Origin: Paenibacillus sp. Root444D2
Lineage (GTDB): Bacteria > Bacillota > Bacilli > Paenibacillales > NBRC-103111
DNA: 64,000 nt
Reading direction: 5' to 3'
Assembly (NCBI RefSeq): GCF_001426375.1
Contig: NZ_LMEO01000045.1
Coordinates: 577,715-641,714 of the forward strand
Part shown: positions 8,152 through 17,273 of the stretch, in pieces
Position numbering within the stretch: the stretch's first letter is position 1
Layout of the letters: each line of letters opens with the position of its first letter
The notes under the pieces: model-generated
The model's database searches: none
Told to the model about the DNA's origin: nothing
What the model saw: the letters and a program-made list of their open reading frames with translations, nothing else
Made by a program: the position numbers and the translations under genes

Positions 8152-9432
8152 TTATTTCTGCTCAGCCTTTTTCCAGGATCTTTGGAATTCCTGCAGTAAT
8201 TGATCGCGGTTAAGCTGTTTGCCTACATAAGCTTGCATGGCATAGCCGAACTCTTCTCTTGCCCTCGAGGGAAATTTAAACCAGTTCCAGGACAATGTTT
8301 TCTTCTCCTTTGTGTAACGAATAATATCGGCCGCGAGCGGTCCTGAACGGTCCGTCTCTATATTTTTAAACGCAGAAATAAAATGGAATTGGTCCTTCAT
8401 AAACGTTTTGCCTTGTTCCGACGAAACCATCCAGTTCAAGAATTTCTTGGCTTCTTTCTTTTTCTCCGGCGAAGATTCTTTATTTACAACCCAATTATTG
8501 GATACACCCACCGCCAAGGCATCGTTTCTGGCATCATCATTTATAGGAATGGGTAAGAAACCGATATTCATATTCGGCGTTATTTGATCAATCTTAGATT
8601 GAGCCCAATTCCCTTGTTTAAGGATCGCCGCTTGGCCGCTTGCAAACAAAGAGACTTCGGTATTATAGTCGGTCGTCAGAAAATCTTTATTTCCGTATTG
8701 AACGGTCAAATCCAGCATTCGAGTCAGATCTTCGAACTTTTTGTTCCCTTCGATAGTTTGCGTCCCGTCGTTCAAAGCTTGAATAAAATCGTCCGGGTCG
8801 TCCTGCTGGGCAAAAGCAATATTCATCATGAGAATGAAAAACCAACTATCTGAATATCCGACTGCAAAGGGGGTAATACCAGCGGAATGCAGCTTTTCCG
8901 CCGCACCCTTTAATTCGGTAAGCGTTTTTGGCAGGGTCTCGATACCGGCCTTTGCGAATAAATCCTTATTATAGATAAAGCCGTAGCCTTCCAAATTTAT
9001 AGGCATCCCATAAATTTTCCCGGCCATCTTCATCGGCTTAAGCGCCTCATCTACCACATTTTTCACCCATGGCTGATCGGATAAATCCTCCAAATACCTT
9101 TTCCAGACTACCGCTTCTTCATAACCGCCGTTAGGAAAGATATCGGGACCTTTATTTGCTGCAAATCTTGCTTTTAATTCGGCAAGGTAGTTTGCCCCTC
9201 CGCCAAAGGTTAAAATATTCATCTTAACATTCGGATTTTCTTTCTCGTACTCCTTTACCATCTGCTCGAACTCCGTGGAAATTTCTACTTTGGGATTCAG
9301 TACCTCTAAAGTGATTTTCTGATCAGCACTTATTGTATCTATTTCCTTCACCGAACGATTGTCCGCCCCGCAAGCCGAAAGCGATAAGGTAAGCAATCCG
9401 GCTAACATGCATTGAAAAACCTTGATTATCAT
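8152..9432 (-). CDS. Extracellular sugar-binding lipoprotein (CUT1 type), module 2
   Basis: Family 1 extracellular solute-binding protein. The N-terminus carries a signal peptide and lipobox SLSAC (Cys about 21). Typical features are a region like VKEYEKENPNVKMNILTF, then PDIFPNGGYEEAVVWKRYLE, and NNWVVNKESSPEKKKEAKKF near the C-terminus. The length of 426 is normal. Its ATG overlaps the stop of the upstream regulator (ATGA), so translation is coupled. No permease or ATPase gene is in the operon, which ends with this gene. It probably acts as a ligand receptor for the module 2 kinase, or serves a transporter encoded elsewhere. Sucrose, fructose or levan fragments are plausible ligands from context only. 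Confidence 0.88.
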   Translation of the reverse strand: MIIKVFQCMLAGLLTLSLSACGADNRSVKEIDTISADQKITLEVLNPKVEISTEFEQMVKEYEKENPNVKMNILTFGGGANYLAELKARFAANKGPDIFPNGGYEEAVVWKRYLEDLSDQPWVKNVVDEALKPMKMAGKIYGMPINLEGYGFIYNKDLFAKAGIETLPKTLTELKGAAEKLHSAGITPFAVGYSDSWFFILMMNIAFAQQDDPDDFIQALNDGTQTIEGNKKFEDLTRMLDLTVQYGNKDFLTTDYNTEVSLFASGQAAILKQGNWAQSKIDQITPNMNIGFLPIPINDDARNDALAVGVSNNWVVNKESSPEKKKEAKKFLNWMVSSEQGKTFMKDQFHFISAFKNIETDRSGPLAADIIRYTKEKKTLSWNWFKFPSRAREEFGYAMQAYVGKQLNRDQLLQEFQRSWKKAEQK

Positions 9433-10649
9433 AATACCCCCTCGTTACATTTACAACTTTCATGAAGCAATTCCAATTCCCTTATTTCTCGGTCTCCCTC
9501 CTTATTCCGATATTCATGAGGCGTCATGCCAACAATTCGTTTAAATAACTTCGAAAAGTAAGTTTCATCCTGGTACCCGAGCTTTAATGCAATCGAGTAC
9601 ATTTTCTCGTCCGTTTGGCTTAACCACTGTTTAGCTTGTTTTATTCTTAATTGAATAACGTAGTTGGAGAGGGTCATCCCGTTTTCTTGCTTGAATCGTC
9701 GCGAGATATGTTCGCGGCTCAGGAAGAATCGGTTTGAAAGTTTGTCCAAACTTAACTCTTGCATATAATGTTCATTTACAAAAGCGACAATGTCATGCAT
9801 GCGCCTTGCATCATCCAAATCCGTCAAACGGTGTATGGCTCTGAAATTTTGCTCAGCCATTGCCCTTTGCGCAGATTGAAAAGATTGCGGGAGCTCTTTA
9901 AGCGATGTCAGTGGGAGGCCGCTAACCAGACGAACGGGAATATCGATATGCTGGGTAATCCATTCCTCTACCGGGAAGAATTGGCCTTGAACAGAAAGAA
10001 TCACACAGACATTAGGGTCGTTCTGAAGAGCATAGGCATTCCCCCATTCCCGAGTAACCAGCTCATCCGTCAAATGCTGGAGGTAGGGATCCGAATGATG
10101 GGTTTGGTAAAAATAAATCAAAGTAAGATCGTAGACTTCCGCTTGCGGAAGAGACAAGGCAATTTCGCCCGGATCAAAATGTTCCCCGTTACATGCCGAG
10201 GTAACCCCCTTATTTAAGCGAAGCTTCTTAGCCTCTTCATAGACGCCCGGCTCTACATTGCTGCGTTCTTCCTCTTCTTTTTTCCACGATTCTACCGCTC
10301 CCGCAAGTGTTTCATTTAGCATTTCATTTTCGATTGGCTTCAACAAATAATCGAAGCTGCCGTGCTTAATCGCTTTACGCATGAAAGAATAGTCGTCAAA
10401 CCCTGTAATCAAAATCACTTTTCCCGGATAGGAATTGGCATCCAACCACTCGATCAACTCTATCCCGTTCTTTTTGGGCATTTTCACGTCTGTCATGATG
10501 ATTTCCGGACTTTCTAAATCAATTAACGCTTTTGCCTCTTCACCATTTCTGGCTTCCAAAATATCGGTAATCCCATGTTTCTGCCACTGTCCCATAAAAC
10601 GAATAATTTTCCTTACATTAGATTCATCATCCACGATTAGAGCTTTCAT
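9429..10649 (-). CDS. AraC-family response regulator, module 2
   Basis: DNA-binding response regulator paired with the kinase at 10654-12435. Receiver domain at about 1-120 opens MKALIVDDES with phospho-acceptor Asp54 in IIMTDVKMP and the conserved Lys in DYLLKPIE. The C-terminal AraC domain (about 285-385) shows FFLSREHISRRFKQENG and LGYQDETYFSKLFKRIVGMT. At 406 residues it is shorter than typical YesN, with a reduced central region. Ribosome binding site AAGGAGG precedes the start. Order kinase-regulator-binding protein, with the next downstream gene being sacB, makes sacB-levB the most obvious target, although no operator was identified. Confidence 0.9.
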   Translation of the reverse strand: MKALIVDDESNVRKIIRFMGQWQKHGITDILEARNGEEAKALIDLESPEIIMTDVKMPKKNGIELIEWLDANSYPGKVILITGFDDYSFMRKAIKHGSFDYLLKPIENEMLNETLAGAVESWKKEEEERSNVEPGVYEEAKKLRLNKGVTSACNGEHFDPGEIALSLPQAEVYDLTLIYFYQTHHSDPYLQHLTDELVTREWGNAYALQNDPNVCVILSVQGQFFPVEEWITQHIDIPVRLVSGLPLTSLKELPQSFQSAQRAMAEQNFRAIHRLTDLDDARRMHDIVAFVNEHYMQELSLDKLSNRFFLSREHISRRFKQENGMTLSNYVIQLRIKQAKQWLSQTDEKMYSIALKLGYQDETYFSKLFKRIVGMTPHEYRNKEGDREIRELELLHESCKCNEGVL

Positions 10650-10653
10650 TACG

Positions 10654-12435
10654 TCAATCCTCCTTGAGGTAGAGTGGAATCACCAGCTTCACTGAAAATC
10701 CTTGTCCCTGCATAGAATCAAGTAGGATCCCCGCTGTCGGATCATAATTAAGAACCAAGCGGTCATGAATATTTTTCAAGCCGATATGCTGGGGCGAGTA
10801 GTTTTCTTCGTATACCGGCGCGTAGATTTTATTTTTTAATGCCGTAAGCTCATCATCCGTCATACTCGGGCCGTTATTTTCCACAACCAGCTTCAAATAT
10901 TCTTCTCGTACTTCACCGTAAATACGCAAGTGAGCATGCTCGAACCCCTCTTCATAACAATGTTTAAAGAAGTTTTCAACGAGCGGCTGCAAAATCATAC
11001 TCGGAACTGAAATACCAAGAATGTCCTTGGGTATGTCGATGGAATAGCTAAAATCGGTTTGAAAACGCTCCTCTTGAAGGTTCAAATACGCTCTTACATA
11101 ATCTACTTCACTCCGAACAGTAGCCTTTTGATCCACACGAATAGTGTATCGCATCATTTTGGATAAGGAGACTACCAATTGGTATACTTTCGGAGATTCG
11201 GTGAATAGGGCAACCGCACCAATGGATTGAAGGGAGTTGTATAAAAAGTGAGGATTAATCTGTGACTTTAGCGCTCTGTGCTGATTCTTTCTGTTCTCAA
11301 TCTCCAGCTTGTACTCACGGTCGATGTGACGATTGATCCGGTTCATCATTTCCTTGATATGCCTCTCCAGATTACCGATTTCATCTTCCCTCTTATCGTC
11401 AAACGGAGCATTCATGTTCCCGCCTTCAATGCTCAGTACTTTCCGGCTAAGCAGCTTGATCGGACGAGTAATCTTGTAGGATATGATGGCTGTCATGATT
11501 AAGCCCAGAACTCCCACGATTACACCGACGATGATGTTCGTGTACGCGGTTTTCCTCACGTCATTAAATAAGAATTTGCTTGAGGTTATCTTAACAAAGT
11601 GCCATTGATTTAACGGTTCCGACAACGTTTTGGAAAAGATAATATCGCCATTCGAAAACTGTGCGCCTGCTGCCGACTGATTGATTTTCTTTTGTAATTC
11701 TGCCGGAACAGCCTTCCCTATCATGGCTGCATCACTAGCATAGACGACATAACCGTCCGAATCGGAAAGCAAGACAGATTCTTTATTTTTTTGAATGAAA
11801 TGATTAGAGATGCGAGCAAATTTGTCCAAATCGATGTCTATCGTGATAATACCGAGAAATTCTTTCGAAAGGGCATCCAAGATTTTGTGATGAATCGTCA
11901 ATACCATCGTTTTGTCCGATGGGGGCATAATGGCTGTATGGTTATAATTTTCAATCTGATGCGGCGGTTCGATTAGAAAGTTCGAATCAGAGTTTATTAG
12001 CTTCTGAATAGAGGCTTGTTTCAATAAATCCGGCTGCCGCTTACGGGAACTTATCATCGCATTATAAACCGTAAACGAGTTTTTTCCTTCCTCGATGTAT
12101 AACCGAACCTGCCTAATTTCGTTTCTCATCAGATAAAAGGTTGTCATGCCTTTATAGATTTCAAGCTGGTTGAAATAAAGGGAACTATCGAAGCCTTTTT
12201 CGAAAATCATGAACAAGTCAGGATTTCGGTATAAAATATACGGAAGATTAACGATGTCATCAAAGTATTGCTCCAGGTCTTCGGACGCCTGCCCAATTTG
12301 CTCGCGGCTGTTCTCAAGCTCATGCCGTTCCACATTTTCTTTCGTTTGCCGATAAATCAACAGCATGGACAGAAAATACGGAAGGATAATAAAAACCAGC
12401 AGCATGATTAATAAACGGCTTTGAATGCTTTTCAC
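10654..12435 (-). CDS. YesM-type sensor histidine kinase, module 2
   Basis: Membrane sensor kinase, first gene of module 2. Features: membrane segment near 8-28, extracellular sensor domain to about 290, second membrane segment near 297-318 (IIVGVIVGVLGLIMTAIIS), HAMP linker, phospho-acceptor motif QINPHFLYNS at about residue 400, and a C-terminal HATPase with LQPLVENFFKH. The start is a GTG at 12435 preceded by AAAGGAG. Only 4 bases separate its stop from the regulator start. The closing ATPase motif lacks an obvious GxGxG box in the usual place but has QHIGLKNIHDRL, as in many YesM proteins. Ligand unknown; the binding protein at 8152-9432 is the likely partner. Confidence 0.9.
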   Translation of the reverse strand: MKSIQSRLLIMLLVFIILPYFLSMLLIYRQTKENVERHELENSREQIGQASEDLEQYFDDIVNLPYILYRNPDLFMIFEKGFDSSLYFNQLEIYKGMTTFYLMRNEIRQVRLYIEEGKNSFTVYNAMISSRKRQPDLLKQASIQKLINSDSNFLIEPPHQIENYNHTAIMPPSDKTMVLTIHHKILDALSKEFLGIITIDIDLDKFARISNHFIQKNKESVLLSDSDGYVVYASDAAMIGKAVPAELQKKINQSAAGAQFSNGDIIFSKTLSEPLNQWHFVKITSSKFLFNDVRKTAYTNIIVGVIVGVLGLIMTAIISYKITRPIKLLSRKVLSIEGGNMNAPFDDKREDEIGNLERHIKEMMNRINRHIDREYKLEIENRKNQHRALKSQINPHFLYNSLQSIGAVALFTESPKVYQLVVSLSKMMRYTIRVDQKATVRSEVDYVRAYLNLQEERFQTDFSYSIDIPKDILGISVPSMILQPLVENFFKHCYEEGFEHAHLRIYGEVREEYLKLVVENNGPSMTDDELTALKNKIYAPVYEENYSPQHIGLKNIHDRLVLNYDPTAGILLDSMQGQGFSVKLVIPLYLKED

Positions 12436-12620
12436 AAAAAATACTCCTTTTATTAAAAATCACCTTGCTATTATTGTAACCTCTTAACAATGTGATTTGT
12501 TTCGCCAATATCTGTAAAAGGGATCCTACAACTGTTATAAGATTCGGTCTTTGATGAAAGAATCAGTCCGTAGAAATCTTTCAAGCTATACTGAACCTCT
12601 GAAAGACAGACATTTCATTG

Positions 12621-12770
12621 TTACGAGCGAAGCCTCGACGAAAGTATTTTCATCTCCTCCCGATACTTCATAACCGTACGCCGCGAAATTTGAATACCTT
12701 CCTTATTCAGCAAATCCGTCAGTTGTTGGTCTGATAAAGGCTGCGTCTTCACCTCTTGATGCACATACGC
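12621..12770 (-). pseudogene. C-terminal remnant of sigma-54 (RpoN/SigL) with intact RpoN box
   Basis: Minus-strand translation ending at 12621 reads QPLSDQQLTDLLNKEGIQI followed by SRRTVMKYREEMKILSSRL and a stop. This is the end of sigma-54, including the RpoN box (family motif ARRTVxKYRE) that recognises the -24 element. An in-frame TAG at 12771-12773 blocks extension upstream and nothing upstream resembles the rest of sigma-54. Only about the last 45 residues of roughly 430 remain. In B. subtilis SigL drives the levanase operon, so finding a sigL scar next to a levan locus is notable, but proximity may be chance. Confidence 0.85.
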
Positions 12771-12786
12771 CTACTCCGCAATCAAT

Positions 12787-12837
12787 AAAAAGAAAGAAAA
12801 ACCTGCACATGCCGAGAACAGCAGAGCGCAGGTTTTC
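12787..12837 (-). terminator. Intrinsic terminator after mmuM
   Basis: GAAAACCTGC pairs with GCAGGTTTTTC around a loop of about 21 bases that has its own weak pairing. On the minus strand the stem is followed by CTTTCTTTTTATT. It lies about 38 bases after the methyltransferase stop. Confidence 0.75.
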
Positions 12838-12874
12838 AACTTTTTCAAAGCTAATTCTTCGGAATGTGAGACCT

Positions 12875-13813
12875 CTATCCTTCTCTAACCCAAGCAACTA
12901 TGGATTTGATATCGTCAGGGTTTGTTCGACAGCAACCGCCTATTAGCCGGGCACCAAGTTCATGCCAGCCCCGGGCGCTGCAGCCAAAAGTATCCTCTGA
13001 GGCAGCTCCCTTCCAACCTCGTGTACCTGCATCATATTGCTCGCCTGAATTTGGATAAACGATAATTGGCTTCGCTGTTTGTCTATGGATTTCACCGATC
13101 AGCGATGATACATACGAGGGACGCGTGCAATTAACACCGACAGCCGCCACTTGATCGTGATGGTCCAGCCACGCAGCACAATCGGCTATTCGATCCCCAT
13201 TGCTTATTTGCAGTTCGTTCTTTGCACTGAAACACACCCATGCGTAAACCCCAGGGAATTCTTCTAACAATCTGACAAGTGCTCTTGCTTCCATTAAACA
13301 AGGTATGGTTTCGCATGCAAGGATATCTGCACCGGCATCTACCAACGCCTTCATACGAGGTCGATGAAAATCAATGAGCTCGTTTTCAGTCAGCTTGTAG
13401 TCTCCACGGTATTCTGACCCGTCTGCTAGAAAAGCACCGTAGGGGCCAACTGAGGCGGCTACGATCGGCCTTGGTCTTTTGGTTATATCCACCATGTTAT
13501 CCCAAAACTGATCCCTTGCTTTTACCGCAATTTGAACAGATTTCTGTATAAGGCCAAAGGCATCAGTTTCGCTTAAACCTCGTCTGACAAACCCCTCAAC
13601 GGTTGCCTGGTAGCTTGCCGTAATCGCACAATCCGCACCTGCAGCAAAATAGTCTGTATGAACCTGACCAATCAGATCGGGGTTTTCCAGCAGCATTTTT
13701 GCAGACCATAGGGGGTCGTTAATATCACAGCCACGGCGTTCCAACTCTGTTGATAAGGCACCGTCCAAAATCATCGCAGGAAAATCTTTAAGAATGTTTT
13801 CTATAGGATTCAT
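12875..13813 (-). CDS. mmuM: Homocysteine S-methyltransferase (MmuM type)
   Basis: Cobalamin-independent, zinc-dependent methyltransferase transferring a methyl group from S-methylmethionine to homocysteine, giving two methionines. The 312 residues form a TIM-barrel of the MmuM/YbgG family. Opening ILDGALSTELERRGCDI is diagnostic; zinc-binding cysteines lie in VGVNCTRP (about 229) and in GGCCRTNPDD (Cys294-Cys295). The ATG at 13813 has no ribosome binding site of its own but overlaps the stop of a 12-codon frame (TAATG) with a strong AAGGAGG. A related permease lies upstream. The catalytic set is complete and the frame intact. Confidence 0.93.
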   Translation of the reverse strand: MNPIENILKDFPAMILDGALSTELERRGCDINDPLWSAKMLLENPDLIGQVHTDYFAAGADCAITASYQATVEGFVRRGLSETDAFGLIQKSVQIAVKARDQFWDNMVDITKRPRPIVAASVGPYGAFLADGSEYRGDYKLTENELIDFHRPRMKALVDAGADILACETIPCLMEARALVRLLEEFPGVYAWVCFSAKNELQISNGDRIADCAAWLDHHDQVAAVGVNCTRPSYVSSLIGEIHRQTAKPIIVYPNSGEQYDAGTRGWKGAASEDTFGCSARGWHELGARLIGGCCRTNPDDIKSIVAWVREG

Positions 13814-13851
13814 TAATAATCAGCAAGATGTGTCCGACTTTTCTTTATCAT
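13813..13851 (-). CDS. Twelve-codon leader peptide coupled to mmuM
   Basis: ATG at 13851 opens MIKKSRTHLADY followed by TAA, whose last A starts the mmuM ATG (TAATG). AAGGAGG lies 6 to 7 bases upstream of this short frame, whereas mmuM lacks its own site. Translation of mmuM is therefore probably by re-initiation. It could be a genuine leader or simply the product of a deletion that joined the malic-enzyme remnant to mmuM. The peptide has no run of methionine or other regulatory codons. Confidence 0.5.
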   Translation of the reverse strand: MIKKSRTHLADY

Positions 13852-13864
13852 CTTGCCTTCCTCC

Positions 13865-14260
13865 TTAAAAAATTGCTTGATAATGTTGTTCCGGCGCTTC
13901 ATGGATCCCAGCTGCGCCGATCCCGCATATAACCACTTTGCAGTTCTCTAATCGTTTATTCACTAGCTTCAACGCATTCATGAGCCCGGCAATCAAGACG
14001 ACAGCCGTACCGTGCTGATCGTCATGGAACACGGGGATATCCAATTCATCCATTAATCTGCGTTCGATCTCGAAACAGCGCGGCGACGAAATGTCCTCTA
14101 GATTGCAGCCTCTGGCCCTATATTCCCTAACCCGAGCACGGCAGAACCATCTGACAATACACCAACCGTGTTTCGTTTAATCGTAAGCGTATGGGCTTTC
14201 CAAGGGTCTTCATGAATCGCCATACATACGCGCGCTACCCGATGCAGCTGCAACCATGTA
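13865..14260 (-). pseudogene. NAD-dependent malic enzyme remnant with internal deletions
   Basis: Minus-strand pieces match the malic enzyme family in order. First RVARVCMAIHEDPWKAHTLT and SDGSAVLGLGNIGPEAA. Then, after a jump that removes roughly 45 residues and shifts frame, NLEDISSPRCFEIERRLMDE and LDIPVFHDDQHGTAVV, and finally KVVICGIGAAG. The sequence then breaks off and runs into unrelated codons and a stop near 13865. The N-terminus and C-terminal third are absent. It lies between the permease and mmuM, so an operon gene was lost in place. Confidence 0.85.
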
Positions 14261-14312
14261 TTTCTCTCCTTTGAAAGTCCTCTTTAAATGCGAGTGTTCT
14301 TCAATCCGTTGT

Positions 14313-15728
14313 CTATTCAATAGGCTGAATCCGTTGCTCTATCACCTTGCTCTTGCTCCTATTTTTCAGATAATAATACAAGTAACATAAAGCGACAAAT
14401 GGAATGCCGTAATAAAGAGCTGCTCGTTGACTAGGGTCAAAATACAGCCCGATACAAGAGATCAAACACAGGATGAAGGCTGCAATCGGCACGATCGGAT
14501 ATAGCGGCGTCTTGAATTTCAATTCTCCGAGTTGCCCGCCCTCTTTCAGATATTGTCTTCTAAACATGAACTGCGACGCTGCGATAGCCATCCAAACAGC
14601 TACTACGGCAAATCCGGAAATCGCAATGAGAATTAAATAAACGGTATCGGCCGCAATCACACTGGAGAAAAGAGACACGCAAGCAACCAACATACTTAGG
14701 ATTAGCGCATTTAGTGGTACCCCTCTAGCTGTCACTTTCCCCAATGCCGGGCTGATCATTTTTTCTTGGGAGAGTGCCCATAGCATTCGAGTGGAAGCAT
14801 ACAGACCAGAATTTCCTACGGACAATAACGCGGTAAGAATAACAAAATTCATAATATCGGCAGCGTAAGGAATACCTATTTTGTCAAAAACAAGAACAAA
14901 AGGACTTTCAATGACTCCCGCTTCTCTCCAAGGGATAAGACCAGCCAGAACGAATATCGCCCCGATGTAAAAAAGCATGGTCCGCCATATCACGTTTTTA
15001 ACGGATTTGGGAATGTCTCGAACTGGGTTCTCGCTTTCCCCTGCGGTCACACCGATTAATTCCGTGCCGGAGAAGGCGAAGTTTACCGAAATCATTACGA
15101 ACAACACGGGAAGAAACCCGTTAGGAAACAGACCGTCTTGGTTGAAAATATTGGATAACATGGGTACTGATTCGGTTCCTTGCATGTGAATAAAGCCGAA
15201 CATGGCAGCCCCACCCAAAATGATGAACAAGATAATAATAATAACTTTCACACCGGCAAACCAAAATTCAGATTCCGCAAAAAAACGGGCAGAAAGGGCA
15301 TTTAATAGAAAAAGCAAAACGGCAAAAACTGCACTCCATATCCACACAGAAACATCCGGAAACCAACGCTGCATCAAAAGTCCTGCCGCCGTAAATTCAG
15401 ATCCAACGGTTACAACCCAAGTTAGCCAATAAAGCCATCCAACGGTAAATCCGGTCGCCGGTCCGATATATTTCGTTGCATACGACTGAAACGAACCTGT
15501 CACAGGCATTGCTACGCTCAACTCACCTAAACAAAGCATGACAAGATACATAATCAGTCCACCAATTAAATAGGCCAACATAGCACCTCCGGGACCCGCC
15601 TGGTTTAATGTATAACCAGTACTAAGAAAAACCCCAGTTCCAATGACCCCTCCCAGTGATATCATAAATAAATGTCTGCTCTTCATCGAGCGTTTCAATT
15701 CAGATCGTTGGTTGTCGGCATTACTCAT
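14313..15728 (-). CDS. mmuP: APC-family amino-acid permease, probably S-methylmethionine permease
   Basis: Twelve-helix amino-acid/proton symporter of the AAT subfamily. The 471 residues open with a cytoplasmic tail and the signature HLFMISLGGVIGTGVFLSTG, and continue with ELSVAMPVTGSFQSYATKYI and the loop TAGESENPVRDIPKSVKNV, all typical of the AAT branch. Linkage to the homocysteine methyltransferase, although separated by a dead malic-enzyme gene, is the mmuP-mmuM arrangement of E. coli and B. subtilis (YbgF-YbgG). S-methylmethionine is therefore the best substrate guess. Homoserine or methionine is also possible given the upstream catabolic genes. Start preceded by AAGGAGAG. Symbol is by context, not certain. 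Confidence 0.75.
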   Translation of the reverse strand: MSNADNQRSELKRSMKSRHLFMISLGGVIGTGVFLSTGYTLNQAGPGGAMLAYLIGGLIMYLVMLCLGELSVAMPVTGSFQSYATKYIGPATGFTVGWLYWLTWVVTVGSEFTAAGLLMQRWFPDVSVWIWSAVFAVLLFLLNALSARFFAESEFWFAGVKVIIIILFIILGGAAMFGFIHMQGTESVPMLSNIFNQDGLFPNGFLPVLFVMISVNFAFSGTELIGVTAGESENPVRDIPKSVKNVIWRTMLFYIGAIFVLAGLIPWREAGVIESPFVLVFDKIGIPYAADIMNFVILTALLSVGNSGLYASTRMLWALSQEKMISPALGKVTARGVPLNALILSMLVACVSLFSSVIAADTVYLILIAISGFAVVAVWMAIAASQFMFRRQYLKEGGQLGELKFKTPLYPIVPIAAFILCLISCIGLYFDPSQRAALYYGIPFVALCYLYYYLKNRSKSKVIEQRIQPIE

Positions 15729-15788
15729 TCTGATCTCTCCTTAAGAGAAGGAATTTTGGCGGAAATAACCGGGAGCCCGGATTCCCAT

Positions 15789-17234
15789 TTAATTGGATAA
15801 CTTTACACATACCACTTTCGGTTCGGTCATTTCATGAACGGTAAATTTAACGCCCTCCCTTCCCAATCCCGATCCTTTCACACCGCCAAAAGGCATAGCA
15901 TCAATGCGATAGTCGGAACTATCATTGATCATGACGCCTCCTACATCCAATTGACGAACCGCGATAAAAGCCTTCTCCAAATCCTTTGTAAATATACCTG
16001 CCTGTAAGCCGAAATCCACACTGTTTGCCTGCTGAATAGCGCTTTCAAGATCAGACACAGGGTAAATAGTGACAACGGGCCCGAAGACTTCTTCTTTTGC
16101 TAATTTGCAATCTGTCGGAACGCTCTCCATGGCGGTAGGATAGTAGAAGGCACCTTCGCGAATGCCGCCGCACAGTAATTTACCGCCTTTTTCCAAAGCT
16201 TCATTGACCCAGCTTTCGATCCTTTTGGCTTCCTTTTCATTAATGAGCGGTCCCATGTCCGTGTGCTCTGAAAGCTTATCTCCGATGCGATATTGTTTGG
16301 TTTGCGACACGAATTCCGAGACGAATTGCTCATAGACGCCTTCCTGTACATAAATCCGTTGTACACCAAGACAGTTTTGACCTGCTGCCCAGAATGCTCC
16401 GGATACAGTAGAGGCGACAGCATTGGGTAAATCTGCGTCATTCAATACAATGGCAGGAGAGTTGGAGCCAAGTTCCATGCTCATTTTTTTCAGCCCCGCT
16501 TTTTGCATAATGGATTTGCCTGTTTCAAGTCCGCCCGTAAAGGAAATCATCCGTACATCCGGATGTGTCACCAATACATCGCCGATTTCTCGGCTTTCTC
16601 CCGTAATCACGGACAATATTTTGGGAGGAAGCCCCGCATTAACAAGTGCTTCTGCCAGCATAAATGCGCTTAAGGGAGTCGCAAGGGAAGGTTTGACTAT
16701 AATGGCATTGCCCGCTGCAATGGCTGGCCCCACCTTATGTGCAACCAAATTCAGCGGATCATTAAAAGGGGTGATTGCCCCGATCACGCCAATAGGGAAT
16801 CGATAATAATATCCGATGCGGTTTTCGCTTCCAGGCATTTGGTCGAACGGAATGGTTTCTCCATGGATTCGTCTTGCTTCCTCGGCACTGATGCGTAGCG
16901 TTTCCATACAGCGCCTGACTTCTTTTCTCGCTTCGCGAATCGTCTTGCTGCCTTCCCGGGCGATCGTAACTGCATACTCTTCCGTATGCTCTTCAATCCA
17001 AGCCGCCGCCCGATTTAAAATAGCGATTCGTTCATAAACAGGCATGGCCGCTGCAATACGAAAACCCTCTTTTGCCTGTTCAATCGCATAATGCATATCT
17101 TCCGCGGAAGCAGAAGGAACCGTTGCGATTAGACTATTATCCTGCGGATCGAACACATCGATGGTTTTTTCCCGAAATACCCATTCACCGGCCAAAAGCA
17201 TTTGTTTTCTCTTTGTCAATGTTTCCATAAGCAT
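15789..17234 (-). CDS. NAD(P)-dependent aldehyde dehydrogenase
   Basis: Aldehyde dehydrogenase superfamily enzyme. Start placed at the ATG at 17234, spaced 6 bases from GAGGTG; an in-frame GTG at 17243 is too close to that site. Family motifs include ITPFNDPLNLVAHKVGPAIA, ISFTGGLETGKSIM, general-base Glu in MELGSNSPAIV (about 250), catalytic Cys in AAGQNCLGVQR (about 285) and PFGGVKGSGLGREG near the C-terminus. The protein resembles the phosphonoacetaldehyde/lactaldehyde-like branch, but substrate cannot be assigned from sequence. Immediately upstream is homoserine dehydrogenase, whose reverse reaction yields aspartate semialdehyde, so oxidation of that aldehyde to aspartate is a reasonable hypothesis. 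Confidence 0.88.
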   Translation of the reverse strand: MLMETLTKRKQMLLAGEWVFREKTIDVFDPQDNSLIATVPSASAEDMHYAIEQAKEGFRIAAAMPVYERIAILNRAAAWIEEHTEEYAVTIAREGSKTIREARKEVRRCMETLRISAEEARRIHGETIPFDQMPGSENRIGYYYRFPIGVIGAITPFNDPLNLVAHKVGPAIAAGNAIIVKPSLATPLSAFMLAEALVNAGLPPKILSVITGESREIGDVLVTHPDVRMISFTGGLETGKSIMQKAGLKKMSMELGSNSPAIVLNDADLPNAVASTVSGAFWAAGQNCLGVQRIYVQEGVYEQFVSEFVSQTKQYRIGDKLSEHTDMGPLINEKEAKRIESWVNEALEKGGKLLCGGIREGAFYYPTAMESVPTDCKLAKEEVFGPVVTIYPVSDLESAIQQANSVDFGLQAGIFTKDLEKAFIAVRQLDVGGVMINDSSDYRIDAMPFGGVKGSGLGREGVKFTVHEMTEPKVVCVKLSN

Positions 17235-17273
17235 CCCAGTCACCTCTAATGGTTTATTTGTGAAACGTTCCTC

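Noticed and set aside
9759..10217. Open frame of 152 codons antisense to the module 2 regulator
   Set aside because: It overlaps a conserved AraC response regulator on the other strand and lacks a ribosome binding site.
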